A stretch of DNA of 9,602 bases from an uncultured Oscillospiraceae bacterium (lineage in GTDB: Bacteria > Bacillota > Clostridia > Oscillospirales > Oscillospiraceae), in assembly GCA_934659445.1 (NCBI GenBank), contig CAKUHV010000067.1, forward strand, positions 1 to 9,602. The letters run 5' to 3'. The notes under the pieces were generated by a model. It did not search any database, was not told the DNA's origin, and saw only the letters and a program-made list of their open reading frames with translations. Below are positions 1 through 6,916 of the stretch, one piece after another; positions within the stretch are counted from its first letter, which is position 1, and the number at the start of each line of letters is the position of its first letter. A program made the translations under genes and the position numbers.

Positions 1-106
1 GAGTCAGAGCCTTATTGCTCGCCTTTGCAAATGCCATTTTTCAGTGTTTTGAAATTATCGCCTTACCGGGCTGTGGCATTTGACAGAGACCGTTTGTTTT
101 TTATGC
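1..106. other. Intergenic region downstream of recN
   Basis: This is the only stretch of any length without a gene. It is clearly richer in A and T than the coding DNA beside it. It contains a 9-bp inverted repeat (28-36 and 74-82) and a promoter-like TTGACA/TATGCT pair on the plus strand, both listed separately. No hairpin followed by a T-run, in the sense of recN transcription, is visible, so the operon end is not shown here. No convincing coding frame with a ribosome binding site was found in it. It may also carry signals for a gene left of the window, which cannot be judged. Confidence 0.6.
28..82. repeat. 9-bp inverted repeat downstream of recN
   Basis: The arm CAAATGCCA at 28-36 is the exact reverse complement of TGGCATTTG at 74-82, with a 37-base spacer. 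In recN mRNA the pair would start about 25 bases after the stop codon and could form a long-loop stem. There is no U-run after the second arm, so a factor-independent terminator is not supported. It could equally be a protein-binding site or chance. Confidence 0.4.
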
Positions 107-107
107 T
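80..107 (+). promoter_or_regulatory. Possible promoter antisense to recN
   Basis: A perfect -35 consensus TTGACA lies at 80-85. It is followed after 16 bases by TATGCT at 102-107, which matches TATAAT at four of six positions. A transcript would start near 114 and run antisense into the 3' end of recN. The -35 overlaps the right arm of the inverted repeat. The spacing is slightly short and the -10 is imperfect, and AT-rich spacers produce such matches by chance, so this is only a candidate. Confidence 0.25.
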
Positions 108-1762
108 CACTTCTTCTGATCCAGCAGCTCCTGGGCGCTGTCAAGGATGGCCTGGGTGATGCTGCCCCCGCCCATAAGACGGGCCAGCTCCTCCTTCCGG
201 CCGGTCACGTCCAGCTCCTTCACCTGGGTATAGGTGCGGCCGTCCCGTTCCCCCTTCTCCACGGAGAAGTGGGTGTCCGCCATGGCGGCGATCTGTGGCA
301 GGTGGGTGACGCACAGCACCTGCTTGTGCCGGGCCACCTGGGCCATCTTCAGGGCCACCTTGTGGGCCGCCCGACCGGACACGCCGGTGTCCACCTCGTC
401 GAACACCAGAGTGTCGATGCCGTCGTCCTCGGCCAGCACATTCTTCATGGCCAGCATGATGCGGGCCAGCTCGCCGCCGGAGGCCACCTTCTGGATGGGG
501 CGCAGTGCCTCGCCCACGTTGGCGGACATGAGGAACTGCACCTCGTCCATGCCGGTGTCGTCCAGCTTTTTCTCCCGGAACTCCACCTGGAACTGCACCT
601 TGGGCATATCCAGCTCCCGCAGCTCCTGCTGCACCCGTCCCTGAAGGCTCCGGGCCGTCTGCTGCCGGGCCTGGGACAGGGCCTGCGCCTTCTCCCGCGC
701 CCGCTTCTCCGCCCCGGCCAGTTCCTTTTGCAGCCGGGCGACGGTGTCATCGGCGTACTGGATGCGGTCCAGCTCCTGCCGGCAGCTGTCCAGATAGGCC
801 AGCATATCGGCCACGGTGGGGCCGTATTTCTTTTTCAGGCGGTACAGCTGATCCAGGCGGCTCTCCACCTGATCCAGCTCCCGGGGGGAGAAATCGAAGT
901 CCCGCTCCATATCCCGCACCCGCTCGGCGGCATCCTCTGCCTGAAGGCTCACCTCCCGCAGCAGGGCGGACAGCTCCTCCAGCTCCGGGGACAGGCCGGA
1001 CACAGCCCGGACGGCCCCCTCGGCCTGGTCCAGCATGGACGCGGCGCCGTCGCAGCTGTCGTCTCCCGACAGCAGCTGGCCCGCCAGCTGAAGGGCATCC
1101 ATCAGCCTGCCCGCCCCCCGCAGCAGGGTGCGGCGGGCGTCCAGCTCCTCGTCCTCCCCCTCCTTCAGGTCGGCCCGCTCCAGCTCGCCGATCTGATAGG
1201 TCAGGGTGTCCACCCGGCGGGAGCGCTCCGCCTCGTCCATCTCCAGGGCGGCGATCTGCTTTTTCAGCCCCGCCATGGCCCCATAGGCATTGCCATAGTC
1301 GTCCAGCAGGGGGGCCGTTTTGCCAAACTTGTCCAGATAGCTCAGGTGGCAGGCGGGGTCCAGCAGCTGCTGTCCGTCGTGCTGGCCGTGGATGTCCAGC
1401 AGCTGCCGCCCCAACTGGCGCAGCTGGGCGGCGGTGACCACCCGGCCGTTCACCCGGCAGGCCCCCCGGCCGTCAGCCTGCAGCTCCCGCTGGAGCAGCA
1501 GCTCGTCCCCCTCCGGCACGCCGTTCTCCTCCAGCCAGGGCAGGGGCCCCAGATCGGTGAACACGGCGGTGACCAGAGCGGAGGCCGCCCCGGTGCGGAT
1601 CAGCTCCCGGCTGGTGCGCTGGCCCAGCACGGCGCCGATGGCGTCGATGACGATGGATTTGCCCGCGCCCGTCTCGCCGGTCAGGACGTTGAAGCCCGGG
1701 CGGAAGCCGATGTCCGCCTGTTGGATGATAGCGATATTCTCGATGTGCAGCAGCGAGAGCAT
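107..1762 (-). CDS. recN: DNA repair protein RecN
   Basis: RecN is a cytoplasmic SMC-like ATPase that gathers at DNA double-strand breaks and supports RecA-dependent recombination. The 551-residue product has the full family layout and length. The Walker A motif GETGAGKS is at residues 29-36, and an IHGQHDGQQLLDP Q-loop-type segment lies around 124-136. A long, charged central region (about 155-390) fits the coiled-coil arms. The ABC signature SGGELARIMLA is at 428-438, Walker B with its acidic pair (TLVFDEVDTG) at 451-460, and the switch histidine in CVTHLPQIA at 487. The ATG at 1760-1762 follows the argR stop by 12 bases, with a GGGGGAG ribosome binding site in that gap. It is the last gene of the operon in the window. 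The argR-recN pairing is widely conserved in Firmicutes. No LexA-type operator was seen just upstream. Confidence 0.97.
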   Translation of the reverse strand: MLSLLHIENIAIIQQADIGFRPGFNVLTGETGAGKSIVIDAIGAVLGQRTSRELIRTGAASALVTAVFTDLGPLPWLEENGVPEGDELLLQRELQADGRGACRVNGRVVTAAQLRQLGRQLLDIHGQHDGQQLLDPACHLSYLDKFGKTAPLLDDYGNAYGAMAGLKKQIAALEMDEAERSRRVDTLTYQIGELERADLKEGEDEELDARRTLLRGAGRLMDALQLAGQLLSGDDSCDGAASMLDQAEGAVRAVSGLSPELEELSALLREVSLQAEDAAERVRDMERDFDFSPRELDQVESRLDQLYRLKKKYGPTVADMLAYLDSCRQELDRIQYADDTVARLQKELAGAEKRAREKAQALSQARQQTARSLQGRVQQELRELDMPKVQFQVEFREKKLDDTGMDEVQFLMSANVGEALRPIQKVASGGELARIMLAMKNVLAEDDGIDTLVFDEVDTGVSGRAAHKVALKMAQVARHKQVLCVTHLPQIAAMADTHFSVEKGERDGRTYTQVKELDVTGRKEELARLMGGGSITQAILDSAQELLDQKK

Positions 1763-1774
1763 ATCCTCTCCCCC

Positions 1775-2227
1775 TTACTTCAGCAGCTGGTGTACTTCCC
1801 GGGAAAACTCCTCCGCCGCCGCGGTGTCCCGCATGATCAGGATGCCGGTGTCGTCCCCCGCCAGACTGCCCAGCATCTGGGGGATTTCCATGCTGTCCAG
1901 AGCCGCCAGAACGGCGTTGGCCGTGCCCGGCATGGAGCGGACCACCACGATGTTCTGGGCAAAGTCCACGGAGATCACCCCCTCGCGCAGGATGTTGCGC
2001 AGCCGGGCGTCGGTGGTGCCGGCGGAGCGCTGCTCGCTGACGGCGTAGCGGTAGCCCCCCCGGCTGGTCAGCTCCTTCACCAGCCGCAGCTCCTTGATGT
2101 CCCGGGAGATGGTGGCCTGGGTGGCCCGGAAGCCCCGCTCCTCCAGCTCCAGCAGCAGTTGCTCCTGGGTCTCTACGTCGCCTGCCTGGATGATCTTCAG
2201 TATCTCAGCCTGTCGTTCACTCTTCAC
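1775..2227 (-). CDS. argR: Arginine repressor ArgR
   Basis: ArgR/AhrC is a hexameric, arginine-responsive DNA-binding protein that represses arginine biosynthesis genes and can activate catabolic ones. The 150-residue product has the normal family length. The N-terminal winged helix-turn-helix carries the recognition segment ATQATISRDIKEL at 35-47. The C-terminal oligomerisation and arginine-binding domain has GTANAV at 101-106 and the hallmark GDDT at 124-127, whose aspartates contact arginine in known family members. The start is a GTG at 2225-2227, chosen because AGGAGG at 2237-2242 lies 9 bases upstream and the protein then begins with the typical KSERQ-type segment. The GTG overlaps the nadK TGA by 4 bases (GTGA). 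No separate promoter or ARG box is evident at this junction, so it is probably expressed from the operon promoter. Confidence 0.95.
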   Translation of the reverse strand: MKSERQAEILKIIQAGDVETQEQLLLELEERGFRATQATISRDIKELRLVKELTSRGGYRYAVSEQRSAGTTDARLRNILREGVISVDFAQNIVVVRSMPGTANAVLAALDSMEIPQMLGSLAGDDTGILIMRDTAAAEEFSREVHQLLK

Positions 2228-3096
2228 GGGGCGCACCCTCCTAATTTCTGATTGATGATTTGATAAAAGCTGCGGTCGGTCACCCGCACCAGCTTTGCCG
2301 CGTAGCCTGACCGGCGGATCTCCACCCGCTCGCCCCCCGCCAGACGCAGGGCCTTTCCCCCGTCTACGGAGAGATAGCTCTGCTTCCGGTTGCCCCGGGG
2401 GTGCTGGATGGTGACCACCCGGCTGTCCGACAGCACCATGGACCGGGCGGCCAGCTGGTGGGGACAGACGGGGGTGACGATGATACTGTGGGACGCCGGC
2501 TCTACGATCGGACCTCCGGCGGACATGGAGTAGGCCGTGGAGCCGGTGGGCGTGGCCACGATGACCCCGTCTCCGCTGATCTGGCTGATCCGCGTACCGT
2601 CGGCCCACACCTCCAGCTCCGCCACCCGGGCCACAGAGCCCTTGGAGCACACCGCGTCGTTCAGGGCCAGATCCTGAAAGATCTCCTTATCCCCCCGCAG
2701 CACCCGCACGTCCAGCATCATGCGGTCCTCGGTGGAAAAACCGTTTTTCACCAGGTCGGCCAGAACGGGCAGCTCTCCCCGCTCCAGCTCCGCCATAAAG
2801 CCCACGCTGCCCATGTTGACCCCCACCACGGGCACGTTGTGCAGGGTGGCGTCCCGGGCGGCGTGGAGAATGGTGCCGTCGCCGCCGAAGCACACCAGCA
2901 GGTCGGCCCGGGACAGCTCCTGCTCCAGCTCGCCCAGGGGCAGCTGCCGGGGCAGCTCCAGCCGGTCCCCCTTTCTGGGGCGGAAGGGCAGGCACAGCGC
3001 CGTTTCGGCCCCGGCCCGCTCCAGAATGCGCCTGGCCTCCAGCGCCGCCCGCAGCCCCTTGTCCCGGTAGGGATTAGAGCTGAGTATCACTCTCAT
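2224..3096 (-). CDS. nadK: NAD kinase (ATP/polyphosphate-dependent)
   Basis: NAD kinase phosphorylates NAD+ to NADP+ and sets the NADP(H) pool used in biosynthesis. The 290-residue product carries the diagnostic GGDGT motif at 71-75, with the catalytic aspartate at 73. It also has the LND segment at 145-147 and the long glycine-rich motif TPTGSTAYSMSAGGP at 182-196, which build the nucleotide site. Length and motif order are normal for the family. ATG at 3094-3096 overlaps the tlyA TGA by 4 bases (ATGA), and GGAGG at 3104-3108 sits 7 bases upstream. The gene lies between tlyA and argR, a position that is empty in Bacillus subtilis but occupied by nadK in many Clostridia. NADPH is consumed by the MEP pathway, whose first gene is two positions upstream, but a functional reason for the linkage is only inference. 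Confidence 0.96.
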   Translation of the reverse strand: MRVILSSNPYRDKGLRAALEARRILERAGAETALCLPFRPRKGDRLELPRQLPLGELEQELSRADLLVCFGGDGTILHAARDATLHNVPVVGVNMGSVGFMAELERGELPVLADLVKNGFSTEDRMMLDVRVLRGDKEIFQDLALNDAVCSKGSVARVAELEVWADGTRISQISGDGVIVATPTGSTAYSMSAGGPIVEPASHSIIVTPVCPHQLAARSMVLSDSRVVTIQHPRGNRKQSYLSVDGGKALRLAGGERVEIRRSGYAAKLVRVTDRSFYQIINQKLGGCAP

Positions 3097-3902
3097 TGCG
3101 CGTCCTCCTCAAAGCCGGCGTGGGACTGCTGTACCAGCGCCTTCAGATCGCCGCCGTAGACCGGGCCGTCCCCGGCCTGAAGCCAGCCTAAATACTCAAT
3201 ATTGCCCTCCGGCCCCCTGATGGGGGAGAAGGTCACGTCCAGCACGGTAAAGCCCGCGTTGGCCGCGTGCTGCAAAAAGTGCTCCAGCACCTCAAGGTGG
3301 ACCGCCGGGTCCCGGACAACGCCCTTTTTGCCCACCTTGTCCCTGCCTGCCTCGAACTGGGGCTTGACCAGACAGACCCCCTGCCCCCCAGCCTTCATCA
3401 GGGGGCGCACTGCGGGCAGGATCAGGTTCAGGGAGATGAAGGATACGTCCACCGAAAAGAAGTCCAGCTCCTCCGGGATCTGCTCCCGGGTGAGGTAGCG
3501 GGCGTTGGTGCGCTCCATACACACCACCTTGGGGTGGGTACGCAGACGGTAATCCAGCTGGTTATAGCCCACATCCACGGAGTAGACCCTGTCCGCCCCG
3601 TTTTGCAGCATACAGTCGGTAAAGCCCCCGGTGGAGGCCCCGATGTCCGCGCAGATCCGGTGCTCCAGCACGATGGGCCAGCAGGCCATGGCCTTTTCCA
3701 GCTTCAGCCCGCCCCGGCTGACGTATTTCAGCGTCTTGCCGTGAATCTCGATGGCCGCGTCCGGCGCCACGGGGGCGCCCGCCTTGTCCACCTTCTGTCC
3801 GTTGACGAACACCTGCCCCGCCATAATGATGGCCTGGGCCTTCTGGCGGCTCTCCGCCAGCCCCCGCTCCGTCATGGCAACATCCAGCCGCAGTTTAGCC
3901 AC
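3093..3902 (-). CDS. tlyA: TlyA family rRNA (cytidine-2'-O)-methyltransferase / hemolysin A family protein
   Basis: TlyA proteins 2'-O-methylate cytidines in 16S and/or 23S rRNA, and some members were first described as hemolysins. The 269-residue product has an N-terminal S4 RNA-binding domain (about 1-62). An FtsJ-like SAM-dependent methyltransferase domain follows, with the SAM-binding DIGASTGGFTDC at 86-97. Candidates for the K-D-K-E catalytic tetrad are K67 or K70 (RGGLKLEKA), D152 (FSVDVSF), K180 (LVKPQFE) and E236 (GNIEYLGW). The start is GTG at 3900-3902, supported by GGAGG at 3912-3916 nine bases upstream inside dxs and by the family-typical opening with LRLDVAM. It overlaps the dxs end by 8 bases. 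Which rRNA site is modified cannot be told from sequence alone. The gene position beside dxs is conserved in Firmicutes. Confidence 0.93.
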   Translation of the reverse strand: MAKLRLDVAMTERGLAESRQKAQAIIMAGQVFVNGQKVDKAGAPVAPDAAIEIHGKTLKYVSRGGLKLEKAMACWPIVLEHRICADIGASTGGFTDCMLQNGADRVYSVDVGYNQLDYRLRTHPKVVCMERTNARYLTREQIPEELDFFSVDVSFISLNLILPAVRPLMKAGGQGVCLVKPQFEAGRDKVGKKGVVRDPAVHLEVLEHFLQHAANAGFTVLDVTFSPIRGPEGNIEYLGWLQAGDGPVYGGDLKALVQQSHAGFEEDAQ

Positions 3903-5748
3903 GGCCCAACACCTCCATGGCCCGGTGGAACAGGCTGTCCCCGTCCAGGCCCAACTTCTTTTTCAGCTGCTCGCTGCTGCCGTGGGTCACGATCCCCTCC
4001 CCGCAGCTGACCAGGGCGGACTTTGCCTCCACGCCGGCCTGCTCCAGGGCGGCCAGCAGCCGCTGGCCCACGCTGCCGCTCAGGGCGCACTCCTCGGCGC
4101 ACAGCAGGGCGCCGGTGCGCCCCACGGACCGCACCGCCGGGCCGGGGTCCAGCGGAGCCACGCAGTTATACTTGATGACCTCCGCCTGCACCCCCGCTGC
4201 GGCCAGCAGCTCCGCCGCCGCCAGCAGCTCATTGATCTGGGTGCCGTAGCCCACCAGCGTAATGTCTCTGCCCTCTCTCAGGGTAACGCAGCCGTCCCGG
4301 CTGTTGTCCTGGGTATAGCTCCCCTGTCCCCCTCTGGGATAGCGCACGGCCACGGGACCGGTATACTCCTCCACCGCCCGGAACAGCATGGCCCGCAGTT
4401 CCGCGAAATTGGCGGGAGCCAGCACGGTCATGCCGGGCACGGTGGACAGGAAGGCCACGTCAAACAGGCCGTGGTGGGTCTCGCCGTCCTCCCCCACCAG
4501 TCCGGCCCGGTCCACCCCCAGCACCACGTGCAGCCGGTCCAGAGCCACGTCGTGGATGAGCATGTCATAGCTGCGCTGCAAAAAGGTGGAGTACACCGCG
4601 AACATGGGCACCGCCCCCGCCTTGGCCATGCCGGCGGCCATGGAGACGGCGCAGCCCTCGGCAATGCCCACGTCAAAAAAGCGCTCGGGATACCGCCGCG
4701 CAAATCCGTCCAGTCCGGTGCCCCCGGGCATGGCGGCGGTGATGGCGCAGATCCGCCGGTCCCGCTCCGCCAGCTCCGTCAGAGCGCTGCCAAACACAGA
4801 GGAGAAATTCTCCCCGCTCTTTTTCAGGGGCTCCCCCGTGGCGGGATCGAAGGGGGACACGCCGTGGAAGGCGTCGGGATTGCGTTCCGCCGGGGGGTAT
4901 CCCTTCCCCTTTGTGGTCCGCACATGGAGCAGCACCGGCTCCTTCAGATCCCGGGCGTAGCGCAACGCCTGAGTCAGGGCCGCCATATCGTGGCCGGGGA
5001 TGGGACCCACATAGGTAAATCCCATATCCTCGAACATGCTGCAGGGCAGGATGCTCTTCTTCACCGCCTCCTTCAGGCGGTGGATGCCCCGGTAGAGCCA
5101 CCGGCCCAGGGCAGTGGCCTGCATGACCCGGCGGTAGTTCCGCTTGAAGCGCAGGTACTGGGGCTTCAGCCGCTGCCGGGCCAGGTGGTCGGCCACACCG
5201 CCTACATTCTTGGCGATAGACATGCCGTTGTCATTGAGGATGACCAGCAGCTGCTGGCCGCACTGTCCGGCGTTGGACAGCCCCTCGTAGGCCAACCCGC
5301 CGGTCAGGGCGCCGTCCCCGATCAGGGCCAGCACCTTATAGTCCTCCCCCAGCTGGGTCCGGGCCCGGGCCATGCCCAGAGCCACGGCCACGGAGTTGGA
5401 GGCGTGTCCGGCCACAAAGGCGTCGTGGATGCTCTCGCCGGGCTTGGGAAAGCCGGCGATGCCGCCGAACTGCCGCAGATGGGCCATCGCCTCCCGCCGC
5501 CCGGTGAGGATCTTGTGCACATAGCACTGGTGCCCCACGTCAAAGACCAGGCGGTCCCGGGCGGTGTTGAACACCCGGTGGATGGCCACGGTCAGCTCCA
5601 CCGCCCCCAGGTTGGAGGCCAGATGCCCGCCGGTGCGGGAGACGTCGTCGATCAGTTCCTGCCGCAGCCGGGCACACAGTTCCTCGGCCTGGCGGTCGGT
5701 GAGCTCGGCCAGCAGCGGTGCGCTGTTGTCTTTTTCATTGGTAGTCAA
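3895..5748 (-). CDS. dxs: 1-deoxy-D-xylulose-5-phosphate synthase
   Basis: DXS condenses pyruvate with glyceraldehyde 3-phosphate, using thiamine diphosphate, in the first step of the MEP isoprenoid pathway. The 617-residue product matches the usual length of about 620. The N-terminal TPP domain has TGGHLASNLG (H42), DVGHQCYVHK, the GDGALTGG motif at 144-151 and NDNGMSI at 172-178. The HGVSPFD segment lies at 295-301. The second domain has the catalytic glutamate E364 in GIAEG, STFLQRSYD, DRAGLVGEDGETHHG (413-427) and a C-terminal YPRGG. The start is TTG at 5746-5748. It has GGAGG at 5757-5761 eight bases upstream and gives the family length, whereas the longer open frame would run back into ispA. 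Oddity: the usual EQHAV/EEHAV segment reads EGCAV here, so a commonly conserved histidine is cysteine 366. A 34-base gap separates it from ispA. Confidence 0.96.
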   Translation of the reverse strand: MTTNEKDNSAPLLAELTDRQAEELCARLRQELIDDVSRTGGHLASNLGAVELTVAIHRVFNTARDRLVFDVGHQCYVHKILTGRREAMAHLRQFGGIAGFPKPGESIHDAFVAGHASNSVAVALGMARARTQLGEDYKVLALIGDGALTGGLAYEGLSNAGQCGQQLLVILNDNGMSIAKNVGGVADHLARQRLKPQYLRFKRNYRRVMQATALGRWLYRGIHRLKEAVKKSILPCSMFEDMGFTYVGPIPGHDMAALTQALRYARDLKEPVLLHVRTTKGKGYPPAERNPDAFHGVSPFDPATGEPLKKSGENFSSVFGSALTELAERDRRICAITAAMPGGTGLDGFARRYPERFFDVGIAEGCAVSMAAGMAKAGAVPMFAVYSTFLQRSYDMLIHDVALDRLHVVLGVDRAGLVGEDGETHHGLFDVAFLSTVPGMTVLAPANFAELRAMLFRAVEEYTGPVAVRYPRGGQGSYTQDNSRDGCVTLREGRDITLVGYGTQINELLAAAELLAAAGVQAEVIKYNCVAPLDPGPAVRSVGRTGALLCAEECALSGSVGQRLLAALEQAGVEAKSALVSCGEGIVTHGSSEQLKKKLGLDGDSLFHRAMEVLGRG

Positions 5749-5782
5749 ATAGAGATCCTCCCCCCGGGGGAAACGCCCCGCT
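5746..5782 (-). promoter_or_regulatory. dxs translation initiation region with GC-rich self-complementary segment
   Basis: This 34-base gap plus start codon holds the dxs ribosome binding site (GGAGG at 5757-5761) and the TTG start at 5746-5748. The SD abuts a perfect 10-bp palindrome CCCCCGGGGG at 5761-5770. In the mRNA, TCCCC can pair with GGGGA across a CGG loop, which would occlude the front part of the SD. An upstream GGGG (5776-5779) could pair with the same C-run instead and free the SD. The bases are seen directly; any control of translation is inference. Confidence 0.45.
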
Positions 5783-6667
5783 TCATTTACTGCGGCAGGC
5801 AAGCTCCTCCGCCAGCCACAGCAGGAAGCCGGGATCCCCTGGCCATTCTGTCTGCTCCAGGGCCTGTCGGGCCGCGCGGGTGTGTTCCAGCACCAGCTCC
5901 TCGCAGCGGTCGGGGCCGTACAGGGTGACATAGGTGGTTTTTTCGTTGGCCGCATCGGAGCCGATGGGCTTGCCCAGTTCCTCCTCCGTCGAGGTCACGT
6001 CCAGAATATCGTCCCGGATCTGGAAGGCCAGACCCAGGTGGTCGGCAAAGGCGGCCGCGGCCTCCTCCTGCTCCGGCATGCCGCCGGCGGCGGCCACCCC
6101 CATCAGGCAGGCGGTCCGGATCAGGGCCGCCGTCTTGTGCAGATGGATCTGCAGCAGCTCCTCCTCGCTCAGGGCACGGCCCTCCCACTCCAGGTCCATC
6201 TGCTGGCCGCCGCAGATGCCTTCCGGCCCGGCGGCCCGCGCCAGCAGACGGGCGCAGCGCAGGGTGCGCCCGTCGGACAGGGGGGAATCCAGCACCATCT
6301 GAAAGGCCAGCGCCTGCAAGGCGTCCCCCGCCAGAGTGGCAGTACACTCGCCGAACACCTTGTGGTTGGTGGGCTTGCCCCGGCGCAGGTCGTCGTTGTC
6401 CATGCAGGGCAGGTCATCGTGGATCAGAGAGTAGGTGTGCAGCAACTCCACAGACAGGGCCGCGGGCAGGACCCGCTCCTCATCGCCGCCGCACAGGCGG
6501 CAGAATTCCAGCACCAGCGCCGGGCGCAGGCGCTTGCCCCCGGCGTTCAGACTGTAACTCATGGCCTGCAGCAGGGTGCGGTAGGGCACATCGTCGTCCT
6601 CCAGCATAAACTCCAGGCAGTCATCGATGCGCTCCTGCAGCTGCTTCAGGCGGGCAGAACACTCCAT
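5783..6667 (-). CDS. ispA: Farnesyl diphosphate synthase (short-chain prenyl transferase)
   Basis: This enzyme condenses IPP with DMAPP and GPP to make farnesyl diphosphate for undecaprenyl and quinone-type lipids. The 294-residue product has GGKRLRP at 43-49, the first aspartate-rich motif DDLPCMD at 84-90, GGQQMDLE at 153-160, the HK pair near 177-178, and the second aspartate-rich motif DDILD at 219-223. The two-residue insertion within the first motif and the aromatic Tyr79 five residues before it are the hallmarks of bacterial type FPP synthases, where this position limits chain length. A GGPP-length product cannot be fully excluded. ATG at 6665-6667 lies 3 bases after the xseB stop, with AGGAGG inside the xseB end. 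It precedes dxs, so the operon encodes both the start and an end step of isoprenoid synthesis. Confidence 0.95.
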   Translation of the reverse strand: MECSARLKQLQERIDDCLEFMLEDDDVPYRTLLQAMSYSLNAGGKRLRPALVLEFCRLCGGDEERVLPAALSVELLHTYSLIHDDLPCMDNDDLRRGKPTNHKVFGECTATLAGDALQALAFQMVLDSPLSDGRTLRCARLLARAAGPEGICGGQQMDLEWEGRALSEEELLQIHLHKTAALIRTACLMGVAAAGGMPEQEEAAAAFADHLGLAFQIRDDILDVTSTEEELGKPIGSDAANEKTTYVTLYGPDRCEELVLEHTRAARQALEQTEWPGDPGFLLWLAEELACRSK

Positions 6668-6670
6668 GGC

Positions 6671-6910
6671 TCAGCCCTCCTGTTCGGGGAACGCCTTCTC
6701 CTCCGGCGTTCCGTTCTCCCCCGCCACCAGCAGGCGCACCTGCTGCTCGGCGGCATCGATCCGGGCCGTACACTCCCGCAGGAGCCCGGCCCCCTCCTCA
6801 AACAGCGCCATGGCCTGATCCAAGGGGGCGTCCCCCCGCTCCAGCAGAGAGACGATCTCCTCCAGCCGGGCCATGGACTGTTCAAAATTCAGCTTCTTTT
6901 TCGCGGGCAT
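6671..6910 (-). CDS. xseB: Exodeoxyribonuclease VII small subunit
   Basis: XseB is the small, helical subunit of exonuclease VII; several copies bind one XseA and are needed for its single-strand DNA degrading activity. The 79-residue product has the typical length and the recognisable core FEQSMARLEEIVSLLERG (residues 9-26), followed by the LDQAMALFEEGAGLL segment at 30-44, and then a helix ending in a short polar tail. ATG at 6908-6910 lies 6 bases after the xseA stop, and an AAAGGA-type ribosome binding site overlaps the end of xseA. The direct xseA-xseB pairing supports the assignment, since both subunits are made from adjacent cistrons in most bacteria. Confidence 0.95.
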   Translation of the reverse strand: MPAKKKLNFEQSMARLEEIVSLLERGDAPLDQAMALFEEGAGLLRECTARIDAAEQQVRLLVAGENGTPEEKAFPEQEG

Positions 6911-6916
6911 CTCCGC

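Noticed and set aside
1763..1774. LexA operator for SOS control of recN
   Set aside because: The 12-base gap contains only the ribosome binding site, and I saw no GAAC-N4-GTTC-type site next to it.
80..2251. Plus-strand open frame of 723 codons opposite recN and argR
   Set aside because: It is codon-aligned with both minus-strand genes, which happen to share one frame. It stays open only because the sense genes avoid TTA, CTA and TCA codons. The product is low-complexity (His/Gln/Leu/Gly-rich) with no recognisable domain.
2228..2650. N-terminal extension of argR to 2650
   Set aside because: The extra 141 residues are Gly/Arg-rich shadow of nadK. ArgR proteins are about 150 residues and the GTG at 2225-2227 gives exactly that.
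3751..5928. Plus-strand open frame of 725 codons opposite dxs
   Set aside because: It is codon-aligned antisense of dxs, a side effect of GC-rich codon use. There is no domain or plausible ribosome binding site.
5749..5955. N-terminal extension of dxs to an ATG at 5955
   Set aside because: It would overlap ispA by about 170 bases and adds 69 residues unlike DXS. The TTG at 5746-5748 has a well-spaced GGAGG and gives the normal length.
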